Positions 7,773 to 15,804 of a stretch of DNA of 64,000 nt are shown here, in pieces. A program made the translations under genes and the position numbers. The stretch comes from JAHDHW01 sp963793295 (GTDB taxonomy: Bacteria; Bacteroidota; Bacteroidia; Chitinophagales; Saprospiraceae): positions 1 to 64,000 of the forward strand of contig CAWBZX010000026.1 in the NCBI GenBank assembly GCA_963793295.1, written 5' to 3'. Below the pieces are notes generated by a model. The model made no database searches and was not told where the DNA came from. It was given only the letters and a program-made list of their open reading frames with translations. Each line of letters opens with the position of its first letter. Position 1 is the first letter of the stretch.

Positions 7773-7883
7773 ACATAACACAGGCTATGCGTTCATGCCA
7801 GCGTCGCAGCCCACGGCAAATTCACTGCAAGCCAACGCACTCGGCGAATTTGCTGGCACGTCAAGTATAGCCCGTCGTTAGAA
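7773..7883 (+). repeat. attC site, last of the array
   Basis: A 111-bp site, R'' ACATAAC (7773-7779), R' GTTAGAA (7877-7883). Arms are as in the consensus. No matching R'' (TTCTAAC) follows downstream, so this marks the right end of the array. Confidence 0.9.
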
Positions 7884-8080
7884 AAAATTAAGCTTCTTAT
7901 TCAAAGAAAAAGCCCGCCTGTAAAAGAGATTAATCCAACACTTTGTAGAAAGTATGCTGATTTCCTTAAAAACCCACAAAATGGCTTAAACGGAGAAACT
8001 CCTTATAACCATTGGACAGTATTTCCTCTCTTAGATTTGGCATCTTCTTTTTTCTTCATGGCAGCCACCTCATTTATATA
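7880..8080 (+). pseudogene. Tyrosine recombinase fragment (SAM-like core-binding domain)
   Basis: An open stretch without start codon begins inside the R' core of the last attC. It reads RKSPPVKEINPTLCRKYA, then FLKNPQNGLNGETPYNHW. This closely resembles the core-binding (phage integrase SAM-like) domain of Bacteroidota tyrosine recombinases, where a conserved GETPYxxF stretch ends a helix. The catalytic domain with the R-H-R-Y residues is missing, and after about residue 45 the similarity stops. It is a remnant of a phage or conjugative-element integrase rather than of an IntI integron integrase, as far as the short piece shows. The rest, to 8352, holds nothing I recognise. Confidence 0.6.
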
Positions 8081-8352
8081 CACCTAAAAATAATGGTTAA
8101 CTGATTACAATAGCAAACAACCCGAAACTCGTTATCTCTCCATTACCAATTCTTTAGAAATACTTTTAACTTTTTTTACTTGGGTGTTCACAAAATAAAT
8201 TCTCATTAGAAAACATTAATAAGACAATTAAATATTTAAATAATACAATTTCATAGAAAAAAAGCCGCACAATTGCACCTGTTATATTTCTCTCCTATCC
8301 TCTAAATAACTGGGCACGGTTTTGTGAATTTCGTTTATAAAATTGTGGATTT

Positions 8353-8691
8353 ATGACAAAACATAGAAAAAAATGGCCGGCCTCTGAAAAATTAGAAACC
8401 CTCTGCTATTACAACTTATGTGGAGCTACCCCGGAACAAAATGCTCATATAGAATCCTATCATAGCATCCAGGAAAGAGTAGTTTGTCAGCAATCTAAAT
8501 TTGATCTCTTTAGAGAATTATTAGCAACTATAAATAGATTTGTTTCTTTAAATAACTTTAAAAGAATTCATTCCGGGATCGGATACAAATCACCCATTAA
8601 ATACTTGCTACAATTAGACATTGACATGAAACAAGATGACTTGGAGGAGGTATTTGATCGTACTTTTTCCAAAGTTCTTTTTAATAATTGA
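8353..8691 (+). pseudogene. IS3-family transposase remnant with internal deletion
   Basis: A 112-residue ORF joins the first residues of an OrfA-type protein (MTKHRKKWPASEKLE) directly to the C-terminal end of an OrfB-type DDE transposase: PEQNAHIESYHSIQERV, containing the last catalytic Glu in the NxxxES context, then INRFVSLNNFKRIHSGI and YKSPIKYL, all typical of IS3 transposases. The two other catalytic Asp residues and most of the protein are deleted, so it cannot be active. A possible left end, a TGGGCACGG-like sequence, lies near 8309, but I find no matching inverted repeat downstream. It sits between the integron array and the DUF1800 gene. Confidence 0.68.
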
Positions 8692-8791
8692 GACTTTATC
8701 CGGTTTAAAGGGGATTGAGCCAATTTGCTTTGTTCCTCAGGTGTCTCAGCTTTATAATTCAAGTATTTTTTCATTTTTTAGAATTATTCCT

Positions 8792-10579
8792 ATGAGAGTT
8801 TTAATCCTATTACCCTTATTATGCTATTCCATGTTGCTGTCCGCCCAAACCTATGGTGATTACATAGGAGGAGGCCATGATCAAAATATAACCGTAACAA
8901 CAAGCAGTGATTTTCAGCCTCCGGGTTGGGAAGAAGTGGCAGAAGGCTCAAACACTTTGGCCATTCCAGGGCTTACGGGAAAACTAATCGATGCCGGCCG
9001 CTTCCTGGCTCAGGCCACCATGGGAGCCGACAGAATGACGATCGATTCCGTAGCAAAACTGGATTTTGAAACGTGGATCGATCAACAATTTGCTTTGCCT
9101 CCGACTTATATTCGACCGCTTATTCAGGAAATATACGATACTACCTTTCAGCGCCACCTGGCGGCTGGAGGTGATTCGCTGGATTATCCTGAAATCCCTA
9201 CGAATGAGCATTTTGACTACGCCTGGTGGCAGGTCAATATGACAAATGATGACCTGTTGAGACAGCGAATTGCATTTGCTCTGAGCGAGATTTTTGTCAT
9301 TTCTTTCAAGTCAGAATTAAATCGCTATGGTGAAGGCGTGGCGAGCTATTACGATATGTTGGCTGAAAATGCCTTTGGAAATTTTGAGGATATTATGACA
9401 GATGTGAGCCTGCATCCCTGCATGGGCGTTTTTCTGACCCACCTTAATAATCCAAAATCCAATCCTGCTCAGTTCATTCATCCTGATCAAAATTATGCCC
9501 GGGAAATGATGCAGCTTTTCACTATAGGCTTGTATGAATTGAATCAGGACGGCACCCGAGTGCAGGATAATCAAGGTAATGATATTCCGACTTACGATAA
9601 TGATGACATCAAGGAGTTTGCTAAAATATGGACCGGACTGGGAGGTGGAGCTACCGTACAAATGCAAGATACCATAGTCCCGCCTGAATTTGGAATGGGT
9701 CCCAATAAGATAGACATGGCTGAACCGATGGTCATGTATGATGACTACCACGAACCAGGTGCAAAATATTTATTAAACGGATTTGTGGTTCCGGCCGGAC
9801 AAACAGGAATGGAGGATGTAAATGCAGCTATCGAACATCTTTTAAATCACCAAAATGTTGGGCCTTTTGTTGGAAAACAACTGATCCAACGATTGGTGAA
9901 ATCCAATCCTTCACCTGCGTATGTCTCTCGTGTTGCTGCTGCATTTAATGATAATGGTGCTGGTATCAGAGGTGATATGAAAGCAGTTATAAAGGCAATT
10001 TTACTTGATGAAGAAGCGCGTACCTGCGATTGGTACAATGACCCTGTTCAGGGAAAATTGAAAGAACCGATTATCCGATACACCCATTTTGCAAGAGCCA
10101 TCGGCGGGATTAGTGATGATGGAAAATTCTGGAATGAAGGTGAGGATTATAACAATGGTGCAGGACAGCATCCGCTGTATTCTTTTTCGGTTTTCAACTT
10201 TTACTGGCCTGATTTTCAACCTATTGGCCCTATTGCAAGTCAAGGTTATGTTGCTCCAGAATTTCAGGTTTTTAATTCAAATACCAGTATCGGCTTTGTG
10301 AATTTTGTCAATGAATGGGCCGTCAACGAAACGCTTTTAAGGTCAAGAGACGGTGATGAAGATATTGTTTTTACAAATCTTGATGAGATCCTAACGCATG
10401 CGGAAGATACCGAAGTCCTTATCAATTACTTGGATATTTTACTGACCAATGGAATGCTCAAAGACGATACGCGACAAATCATAACGACCATTGTAGACCC
10501 CATGGATGACCCGTATGAAAAAGTGAAATTGACTATTTATTTAATGGTGATTAGCGCCGATTATACCATTTTAAAATAA
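8792..10579 (+). CDS. DUF1800 domain secreted protein
   Basis: A 595-residue protein from the ATG at 8792, chosen over the in-frame upstream ATG at 8636 because it gives a clean signal peptide (MRVLILLPLLCYSMLLSAQ). The DUF1800 signature is clear: DAGRFLAQATMGADRMTID (near residue 67), a W/R-rich centre (YAWWQVNMTNDDLLRQRIAF), NYAREMMQLFTIGLYELN, EFAKIWTGL and a C-terminal KEPIIRYTHFARAIGG. The biochemical function of the family is not established. It is nearly always followed by a DUF1501 gene, as here eight bases downstream, so the two probably act together outside the cytoplasm. No T9SS tail is present. Confidence 0.9.
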   Translation: MRVLILLPLLCYSMLLSAQTYGDYIGGGHDQNITVTTSSDFQPPGWEEVAEGSNTLAIPGLTGKLIDAGRFLAQATMGADRMTIDSVAKLDFETWIDQQFALPPTYIRPLIQEIYDTTFQRHLAAGGDSLDYPEIPTNEHFDYAWWQVNMTNDDLLRQRIAFALSEIFVISFKSELNRYGEGVASYYDMLAENAFGNFEDIMTDVSLHPCMGVFLTHLNNPKSNPAQFIHPDQNYAREMMQLFTIGLYELNQDGTRVQDNQGNDIPTYDNDDIKEFAKIWTGLGGGATVQMQDTIVPPEFGMGPNKIDMAEPMVMYDDYHEPGAKYLLNGFVVPAGQTGMEDVNAAIEHLLNHQNVGPFVGKQLIQRLVKSNPSPAYVSRVAAAFNDNGAGIRGDMKAVIKAILLDEEARTCDWYNDPVQGKLKEPIIRYTHFARAIGGISDDGKFWNEGEDYNNGAGQHPLYSFSVFNFYWPDFQPIGPIASQGYVAPEFQVFNSNTSIGFVNFVNEWAVNETLLRSRDGDEDIVFTNLDEILTHAEDTEVLINYLDILLTNGMLKDDTRQIITTIVDPMDDPYEKVKLTIYLMVISADYTILK

Positions 10580-10586
10580 AAAAAAT

Positions 10587-11937
10587 ATGAAACATAAATC
10601 AAGAAGAAAATTTATAAAAGAATTCGGTTTAGGTGCTTTGGGGCTGACCGCTGCTTCGTCCATTACTCAGTTAAAAGCCATGAATGCTGCTTTTCTTAAT
10701 AATTCGGCAAGCTACCTGGCAAACGATTATAAAGCGATCGTCTGTTTTTACTTTGCTGGCGGTAACGACTCTTTTAATATGGTCGTACCTCGTGGTAATC
10801 CGGAATACGACGAATACGCAGTTACCCGATCTGACCTGGCCATTGCTCAAAATGAGTTGTTACCGATCACACCGGTAACCAGCGACGGGAAACAATATGG
10901 TTTGAATCCCGCGATGACCAACATCCATCAATTGTTCAATACCGGTAAAGTTTCTTTTATCAATAATGTTGGCCCTTTGATAGAGCCCACGACAAAGGCT
11001 GCCTATCAAAATAACAGTGCTCCAGTACCATTGGGATTGTTTTCTCATTCGGATCAAATTAAAAACTGCCAAACCGGGATGCCTCATTTGAGAACTCAAT
11101 TTGGGTGGGGTGGAAGAATGGCAGATTTGCTCAACGATATGAATACCAATGAAAATGTATCGATGAATATTTCCCTGTCCGGAACAAATATTTTTCAATA
11201 TGGAGAAACCCTGGTTGAATTTGCCATCGATCCGTATGGCGGAAGTCCCGGAATTGACGGATATGATCCTCCATCGACACCTTTTAATGCCAAAAGGAAA
11301 GAAGGAATCGATCTTTTGCTCGGGGTAGATCATCCCGACATGTATAAAAAAACATATACAGATATTCTGAAAAGAAGCCTTGACGGAAGTATTGAATTCA
11401 GGGCAGCAATGGCCCAAATCGGCAATTTAAGTACCTTCTTTTCTGACAACCGGATTTCACAAAGCTTTAAGCGAATAACCGAGGTAATCAAAGCTCGTGA
11501 TATTCTCGGATTTAAACGTCAAATTTTCTTTGTACAAATGGGTGGTTGGGATATGCATGGAGAATTAATTGATTCTCACGAAAGAAACCTGACGATCGTT
11601 GATAATGCGCTGCATGAATTTCACAATGGATTGAATGAAATAGAACATGTTTGATTCCGTAACGACCTTTACGATTTCAGATTTCGGAAGGACCTTGACC
11701 TCCAACGGTAACGGAAGTGACCACGCCTGGGGCGGTAACGCATTGGTGATGGGAGGTGATATCAAGGGCGGTGATATGTACGGGACGTTCCCATCTCTGG
11801 CTTTGGGAGGAGCATACGAAGTTCATAATGGTGTACTGATACCCACTACATCGAATGATAATTATTTCGCGGAATTGGCATTGTGGTTTGGAGTGAGTCC
11901 ATCGGATTTGAGTACGCTTGTTTCCGAATATCGGTAA
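10587..11937 (+). pseudogene. DUF1501 protein, frameshifted near the 3' end
   Basis: The first 355 codons (10587-11654) give a DUF1501 protein with a twin-arginine-like signal (KSRRKFIKEFGLGALGL) and the family's FYFAGGNDSFNMVVP and FFVQMGGWDMHGELIDSH motifs, related to the sulfatase/alkaline phosphatase fold. The frame stops at 11652 just as the last conserved block should begin. That block, DSVTTFTISDFGRTLTSNG and GSDHAWGGNALVMGGDI, follows at 11647-11937 in the +1 frame. A single extra base near 11640-11650 explains it. All motifs are intact, so either a sequence error or a very recent mutation is likely. It is the partner of the preceding DUF1800 gene. Confidence 0.85.
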
Positions 11938-12079
11938 TTTTTATGATACGGGATCTACACCGCCTCCTTTGGGTTTTATGAATTTGTAGAGGCTAGATAA
12001 CAGATGCCGGACAACAGAAATCAGCCATTTACTGTCTGACTTTTAAATCAAATGTACAAAGTCAAAAAATTTTAAAAAG

Positions 12080-12835
12080 ATGAAAAAAACAATAATAATT
12101 GCCATACTTTTCACTTTTACTTCCGCTAATATTTTGGCGCAATGCTTTCTCGACCGACATAATACCACTTGGTATGACGGGTGGATTTCATGTACTACTT
12201 CCATAAACCCAAACCCTTCACGGGGCGAGTCGCATTGGATCTTATACAATCTGAATTATCCCTATGAGTTATTTCAAATGCATATCTGGAATACGAATGC
12301 GCCTGATTATTTGGCTGACGGCATGCAAGATATCGTTATAGATATTTCAAATGATGGAGTTAATTGGTCGGAAGTAGGTGAATTTCAGATTCCAATGGCC
12401 GACGGGACGTCAACCTATGAAGGTCTCGACCTTTATGACTTTGATGGAACAAGCGCTCAATATGTTTTGATAACAGGGCTGACCAATCACGGAGGTTCCT
12501 GCTTTGGCTTAAGTGAAATTAGAATTGATGTGGCTGATGAAATTGTAATTTCTGATAATGAACCTGTAAATCCCGCTTGTCTTTCTGCCAGGATATTTCC
12601 CAATCCGGTAAATGAGAGCTCAAAAGCCATTATTTCAAAAATTTGCAGTAATGCTCCGATCTATTATTCCATCCAGGACATTACAGGTAAAATCCTAAAA
12701 AGCGGGGAGATCACTCCAGTATCCAATGAGGTGGAATTGGATATAGGTTCATTACCGATTGTTGCAGGGACTTATATTTTGAGCTTGCAGCAGTTGGATT
12801 CGGTTAGAAAATTTAAGATGATAAAAGCGGATTAA
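12080..12835 (+). CDS. T9SS cargo protein with discoidin-like domain
   Basis: A 251-residue protein with signal peptide MKKTIIIAILFTFTSANILAQ. Residues 25-155 are rich in strands and Trp/Tyr and end with YVLITGLTNHGGSCFGLSEI, the pattern of an F5/8 type C (discoidin-like) carbohydrate-binding domain. The last 80 residues are a type A T9SS sorting tail (RIFPNPVNESS, then GTYILSLQQLDSVRKFKMIK). It is predicted to be exported through the Por machinery and anchored or released at the cell surface. No catalytic domain is seen, so binding is the likely role. A strong terminator follows. Confidence 0.82.
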   Translation: MKKTIIIAILFTFTSANILAQCFLDRHNTTWYDGWISCTTSINPNPSRGESHWILYNLNYPYELFQMHIWNTNAPDYLADGMQDIVIDISNDGVNWSEVGEFQIPMADGTSTYEGLDLYDFDGTSAQYVLITGLTNHGGSCFGLSEIRIDVADEIVISDNEPVNPACLSARIFPNPVNESSKAIISKICSNAPIYYSIQDITGKILKSGEITPVSNEVELDIGSLPIVAGTYILSLQQLDSVRKFKMIKAD

Positions 12836-12930
12836 ATTATAATAGAGCGTAATTGATCTAACAGTCACTGCCTTCAAGGTTAGAATTAATCTGACAATTT
12901 CACTTATTTGCTATCTGATTTCGAGTAAAA

Positions 12931-12960
12931 AAAACTCCACAATGTTGGAGTTTTTTTTTT
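12931..12960 (+). terminator. Rho-independent terminator
   Basis: A seven-base stem AACTCCA/TGGAGTT with a six-base loop, followed by ten T residues, preceded by an A run so it may act in both directions. It ends the DUF1800-DUF1501-T9SS cargo group. Confidence 0.85.
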
Positions 12961-13076
12961 ACTTCATAGGAGCAAATTTAGATAAACTGAGCGGAAAAGT
13001 GGGTAGTTAAATTTATCTTCGTTTTATAGCCCTTGAAATGTCTAAAAAAGGGTGGTTTTTCTTTTTACAATTTTCA

Positions 13077-13084
13077 TATCTTTG
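13077..13084 (+). promoter_or_regulatory. Candidate Bacteroidota promoter -7 box
   Basis: TATCTTTG matches the Bacteroidota -7 consensus TAnnTTTG. No good -33 TTG is at the expected distance, so the support is weak. It lies upstream of the small-cassette region beginning at 13.2 kb. Confidence 0.25.
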
Positions 13085-13207
13085 AATAAGCCAGAACTAA
13101 ATAAAGACTGGATCTGGATTGTATTCTGTCTTGTTTCGTTGGGGTTTTAAGGTTAAAAAAAACAAACTTTCTTGCGCTTTTTGAAATATACTTGCGCCGC
13201 TAAGGAA

Positions 13208-13245
13208 TATACCCGACACTAGTGGTGGGTATACACTAGTTCCAG
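13208..13245 (+). repeat. Candidate short attC-like hairpin (left boundary of a cassette)
   Basis: Arms TATACCC (13208-13214) and GGGTATA (13227-13233) enclose a GACACTAGTGGT loop, followed after five bases by an R'-like GTTCCAG (13239-13245). The 13 bases from 13239 pair at 12 positions with those ending at 14218. No clear R'' is seen on its left. Confidence 0.5.
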
Positions 13246-13422
13246 TCAACCAAGAAAAAATGAAATACCACTTATGAATAAAATAAACTTATTTACGCTA
13301 AGACAAGAAAATAACCTCAAGAGAAATTAATGAATAAAGATTGACAAATTTAAGAATTGATAGAAAATAGATAATAGAATTCATTTATTGAACTGACTGA
13401 TTATTTTCGTTAAAACCAAGTT

Positions 13423-14178
13423 ATGAAGGAAGAACCCATTGAGAAATATAAGCCTGCTGAAAAACTAGATCTAAAGGAAATAAAAGATGAATTTCCAAAA
13501 GCCTTTACAAAAGTCTACTGTCCATCTTGCAGTGAAGTAGTAGTTTCTGACAATTTAAATCTGCAAAATAGTGTTGCAAAATGCAGTACTTGTAATGTTA
13601 TATTTTCTATTAATGAACAAATGAAAAGTGTGAATGCCTTAAATGAAATGAAGCAGGAGGTCTTGCGTCCTGAGGGAATAGATTTGTTTTATTATAGAGA
13701 TGATTTAGATATTACAGTACAACAGCACATTCAGGGTTTAGATGTTTGGGGACTTTCCTTGTTTCCTGTAATTGCGTTGTTTACAATTTTTCTTTTCTTT
13801 GCAGGTAAGCTCAGTATTCCTTATATCCCAATTGCTTTTTCAATGGGTGCATTCTATTTTATTTACAGGGCATTTAATTATACTAAAAACAAAACCTACA
13901 TTGATGTCAACAATAAATTTTTAAGTATCAAATCCCGTCCTAAGCATTTCAAAAAAGATAAAACGTATAATATTGATGAGATTGATCAATTATATATAAA
14001 ATATTCTGTTGATGGCACAGGATATTTGTCCATATATATGATAATTAATAGTTTGGAAGGTCAAAAACACAAAAAGCTTTTGACCGTAAATACACTTTCC
14101 AAAGCGAAATATTTAGAACAAGAAATAGAAAGGTATTTGAATATTGAAAATAGGAAAGTACCGGAAGCTAATGCTTAA
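13423..14178 (+). CDS. Zinc-ribbon membrane protein, unknown function (short-attC cassette)
   Basis: A 251-residue protein with a zinc ribbon near residues 35-62 (YCPSCSEVVVSD, then AKCSTCNVIF; CPxC and CxxC pairs). Two transmembrane segments follow at about 108-145 (GLSLFPVIALFTIFLFFAG, IPYIPIAFSMGAFYFIYRAF), then a soluble beta-rich C-terminal domain resembling a PH-like fold (KTYIDVNNKFLSIKSRP, DEIDQLYIKYSVDGTGYLSI). The layout suggests a membrane sensor or scaffold, but I recognise no named family. It is the only gene between complementary ends at 13239 and 14218, so it looks like a mobile integron cassette. Confidence 0.7.
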   Translation: MKEEPIEKYKPAEKLDLKEIKDEFPKAFTKVYCPSCSEVVVSDNLNLQNSVAKCSTCNVIFSINEQMKSVNALNEMKQEVLRPEGIDLFYYRDDLDITVQQHIQGLDVWGLSLFPVIALFTIFLFFAGKLSIPYIPIAFSMGAFYFIYRAFNYTKNKTYIDVNNKFLSIKSRPKHFKKDKTYNIDEIDQLYIKYSVDGTGYLSIYMIINSLEGQKHKKLLTVNTLSKAKYLEQEIERYLNIENRKVPEANA

Positions 14179-14211
14179 AATCTTTTATGCATCTAAAATG
14201 AAAAAGGCTGA

Positions 14212-14278
14212 CTGGAACAATGTATACCTGTATATGCTCCCTAATTGAGCGCACATACAGGTATACGAACCGTTATCT
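14212..14278 (+). repeat. Short attC site (67 bp), different class from the 110-bp sites
   Basis: R'' CTGGAAC (14212-14218) and R' GTTATCT (14272-14278). A 12-base stem, GTATACCTGTAT (14222-14233) with ATACAGGTATAC (14255-14266), carries a two-base bulge and an 18-20 base loop. The flanks agree with the large sites: AACAAT before the left arm and GAACCGTT after the right arm, against AACAAT and GANCGTT in the array. GGCTGACTGGAAC (14206-14218) pairs at 12 of 13 bases with 13239-13251. Confidence 0.75.
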
Positions 14279-14292
14279 TACACCTATAAAAA

Positions 14293-15264
14293 ATGAAAAA
14301 AATACTCACTTTGTTCTTCATGGTCATTTTATCTCAAGCTTATTCTCAAATTGACCTCGAAAATGGCTTAGTCGCTTTTTATCCTTTCTGTGGAGATGCT
14401 TCTGATCACAGTAATAATAATAATGATGGAATTGCAGAAGGAGTTGAATTTGTCGCAGATCCTGCGGAAATTAGTAATAATGCATGCTTATTTAATGGAA
14501 CAGATACCAGTTACATATACATTCCTAGTTCTACCTCATTAGAAAATATTGAAGAGCAATTATCCATTTCATTATGGTTCAACACTGAAATTTTAAACAT
14601 TCCGGAGAACTTTAAGGCCCCCTTGTTATGCAAGTCTGAAATACTAGCGCCAAATCCACCAACAAGACAAATTTCATTGTTTTATGACATAGCTGGAGTT
14701 CTTTATTTTAATGATGAAGAAATCATTACCTATTCATTTGAGCTTAATGTTTGGTATAACCTTGTTGTTACTTACTCTGATTCAATATTAACTTGTTATA
14801 TAAATGGAATACTTGAAGGAGATGCAGAAAGTGTAGGAATCCAATCCAACCAATCGCAATTAGATATAGGGCGAGATAGTACATACTATGAATTCTATAA
14901 TGGGACAATGGATGACATAAGAATATATAATAGGGTTCTGACTATGGATGAAATAACTTTTCTTTCTACAGATAATCATGATTGTAGCACAACTTCAACT
15001 GAAGATTTAAACCCTTTAGAGAATATTAGTATTACTCCTAATCCTTTCCATGATGTGTTAAAAATACACTTGCCAAATACTTTTAGTGAAGAAATAGTTA
15101 TAAGGATTCATGACTCAAAAGGAAAGCAGATTGCTAATAATGAATACAAATTCATGGAGGAGATTGTTCTTTCAACTTCTGATTTCAATCCAGGAATATA
15201 TTTTATATCTATAATCACTGATGAATGGGAAAGAACTGAAAAAATAATAAAGGCAAAAAGATAA
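14293..15264 (+). CDS. LamG-domain T9SS cargo protein
   Basis: A 323-residue protein with signal peptide (MKKILTLFFMVILSQAYS), a concanavalin A-like LamG domain at about residues 25-220 (GLVAFYPFCGDASDHS, ISLWFNTEIL, GTMDDIRIYNRVLTMDE), and a type A T9SS sorting tail (SITPNPFHDVLKIHLPN, then GIYFISIITDEWERTEKIIK). It probably binds carbohydrate at the cell surface. The ATG is 21 bases after the R' core of the preceding short attC and the stop lies just before another attC-like hairpin, so it may be a cassette too. The expected matching R'' (AGATAAC) is replaced by GTGTAAGACT at 15269. Confidence 0.85.
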   Translation: MKKILTLFFMVILSQAYSQIDLENGLVAFYPFCGDASDHSNNNNDGIAEGVEFVADPAEISNNACLFNGTDTSYIYIPSSTSLENIEEQLSISLWFNTEILNIPENFKAPLLCKSEILAPNPPTRQISLFYDIAGVLYFNDEEIITYSFELNVWYNLVVTYSDSILTCYINGILEGDAESVGIQSNQSQLDIGRDSTYYEFYNGTMDDIRIYNRVLTMDEITFLSTDNHDCSTTSTEDLNPLENISITPNPFHDVLKIHLPNTFSEEIVIRIHDSKGKQIANNEYKFMEEIVLSTSDFNPGIYFISIITDEWERTEKIIKAKR

Positions 15265-15268
15265 CAAA

Positions 15269-15325
15269 GTGTAAGACTGCTAGTGTTCCTAAACGTGCCA
15301 CCATCGTTTGCACAGAGCGTTAAGC
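15269..15325 (+). repeat. Candidate degenerate short attC-like hairpin
   Basis: Arms GCTAGTG (15279-15285) and CACAGAGC (15311-15318) pair with one mismatch and one bulge; an inner stem AAACG/CGTTT lies within. R' GTTAAGC is at 15319-15325. GTGTAAGA (15269-15276) is the reverse complement of TCTTACAC at 14276-14283, part of the preceding cassette's start, but the final TAAC of R'' is lost. Confidence 0.4.
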
Positions 15326-15335
15326 TTTTTAGACC

Positions 15336-15518
15336 AAACCCGAGGGTGATTTTCGTATCACTCCCATCACCTAAGCAGTGTAATATCCCCCGAATATCTC
15401 CTAACAGATCCATTAATAAACTCCATTTCAAGTAAAAACACATAAACACCGGAGTTGAGCATTTTCCCATAAAACGACCATCCCAACCAGTTGATTCATC
15501 ACCAAATGGTAAATCTTG
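15336..15518 (-). pseudogene. Duplicated 3' end of the SBBP-repeat/T9SS type B gene
   Basis: About 183 bases are nearly identical to the sequence around the 3' end of the large minus-strand gene at 19432-22776 (19403-19580), including the stop region (DITLLR) and codons for GDESTGWDGRF. Small indels put it out of frame. The match ends abruptly at about 15518, where the next bases read gttattaag instead of the parent's ttctttcat. There is no start and most of the gene is absent, so it is a recombination scar. Confidence 0.8.
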
Positions 15519-15652
15519 TTATTAAGTTGTTAAACGAATTTAAACTAACACCTCTGCGTGATTAATAACTTAACTTGTGAATTAAAGATTACTAAATCTT
15601 AAAAGTTAATTTATTGCTAATCAAAAATCATTTATAATGCAGAAGCATAAAA

Positions 15653-15671
15653 GGTTAAATATCATTTAACC
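15653..15671. promoter_or_regulatory. Inverted repeat, possible operator
   Basis: GGTTAAAT, three bases, then ATTTAACC: a perfect 8-base dyad 134 bases upstream of the next gene, in AT-rich intergenic DNA without recognisable coding sequence (15519-15804). A regulator-binding site is possible, not shown. Confidence 0.35.
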
Positions 15672-15804
15672 AAATGATTTGAATAAGCTCTGTTTTGAAA
15701 TTGTTTTGGATTAATTTACACATGCTTTACATTAATTTACACTTTAAAATTTTATTAGGAATGATCTCATTATACTTTTATGGGATTAGTTTAAAAAAAA
15801 AATT

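Larger units (their letters stand above)
1..7883 (+). mobile_element. Integron gene-cassette array (no integrase in window)
   Basis: Eleven copies of a 110-bp imperfect palindrome (one cut by the left edge, one of 83 bp) alternate with ten segments of 490-1040 bp, nearly all with one forward ORF (cassette 1 has an overlapping pair). Each palindrome ends in a GTTRRRY-like core (R') and opens with an RYYYAAC-like core (R''). The core that starts a segment matches, as reverse complement, the core opening the palindrome at its far end, often over 10 bases, for example GTTAGGTGTC at 5339 with GACACCTAAC at 5725. That is what integron cassettes show, because both halves of attC come from the same circle. 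Cutting between G and TT of R', the cassettes are 37-821, 822-1355, 1356-2087, 2088-2998, 2999-3591, 3592-4466, 4467-5339, 5340-5831, 5832-6873 and 6874-7877. All ORFs point right with attC at the 3' end, so attI and intI, if present, should lie left of base 1. Within the window it is formally a cluster of attC sites lacking an integrase. Confidence 0.93.

Noticed and set aside
1..7883. Regular repeats resembling a CRISPR or other direct-repeat array.
   Set aside because: Repeats are about 110 bp, spaced by 0.4-0.9 kb coding segments of unequal length, with cassette-specific complementary ends. This is an integron, not CRISPR.
8636..8791. Longer start for the DUF1800 gene.
   Set aside because: The extra 52 residues overlap the IS3 remnant and would bury the signal peptide that begins at 8792.
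10860..11417. Long minus-strand ORF (185 codons) opposite DUF1501.
   Set aside because: Shadow of the conserved + strand gene; no protein-like features of its own.
11640..11660. Programmed +1 frameshift in the DUF1501 gene.
   Set aside because: No slippery codon or stimulatory structure is evident and other genes in the window show similar indels, so an error or mutation is more likely.
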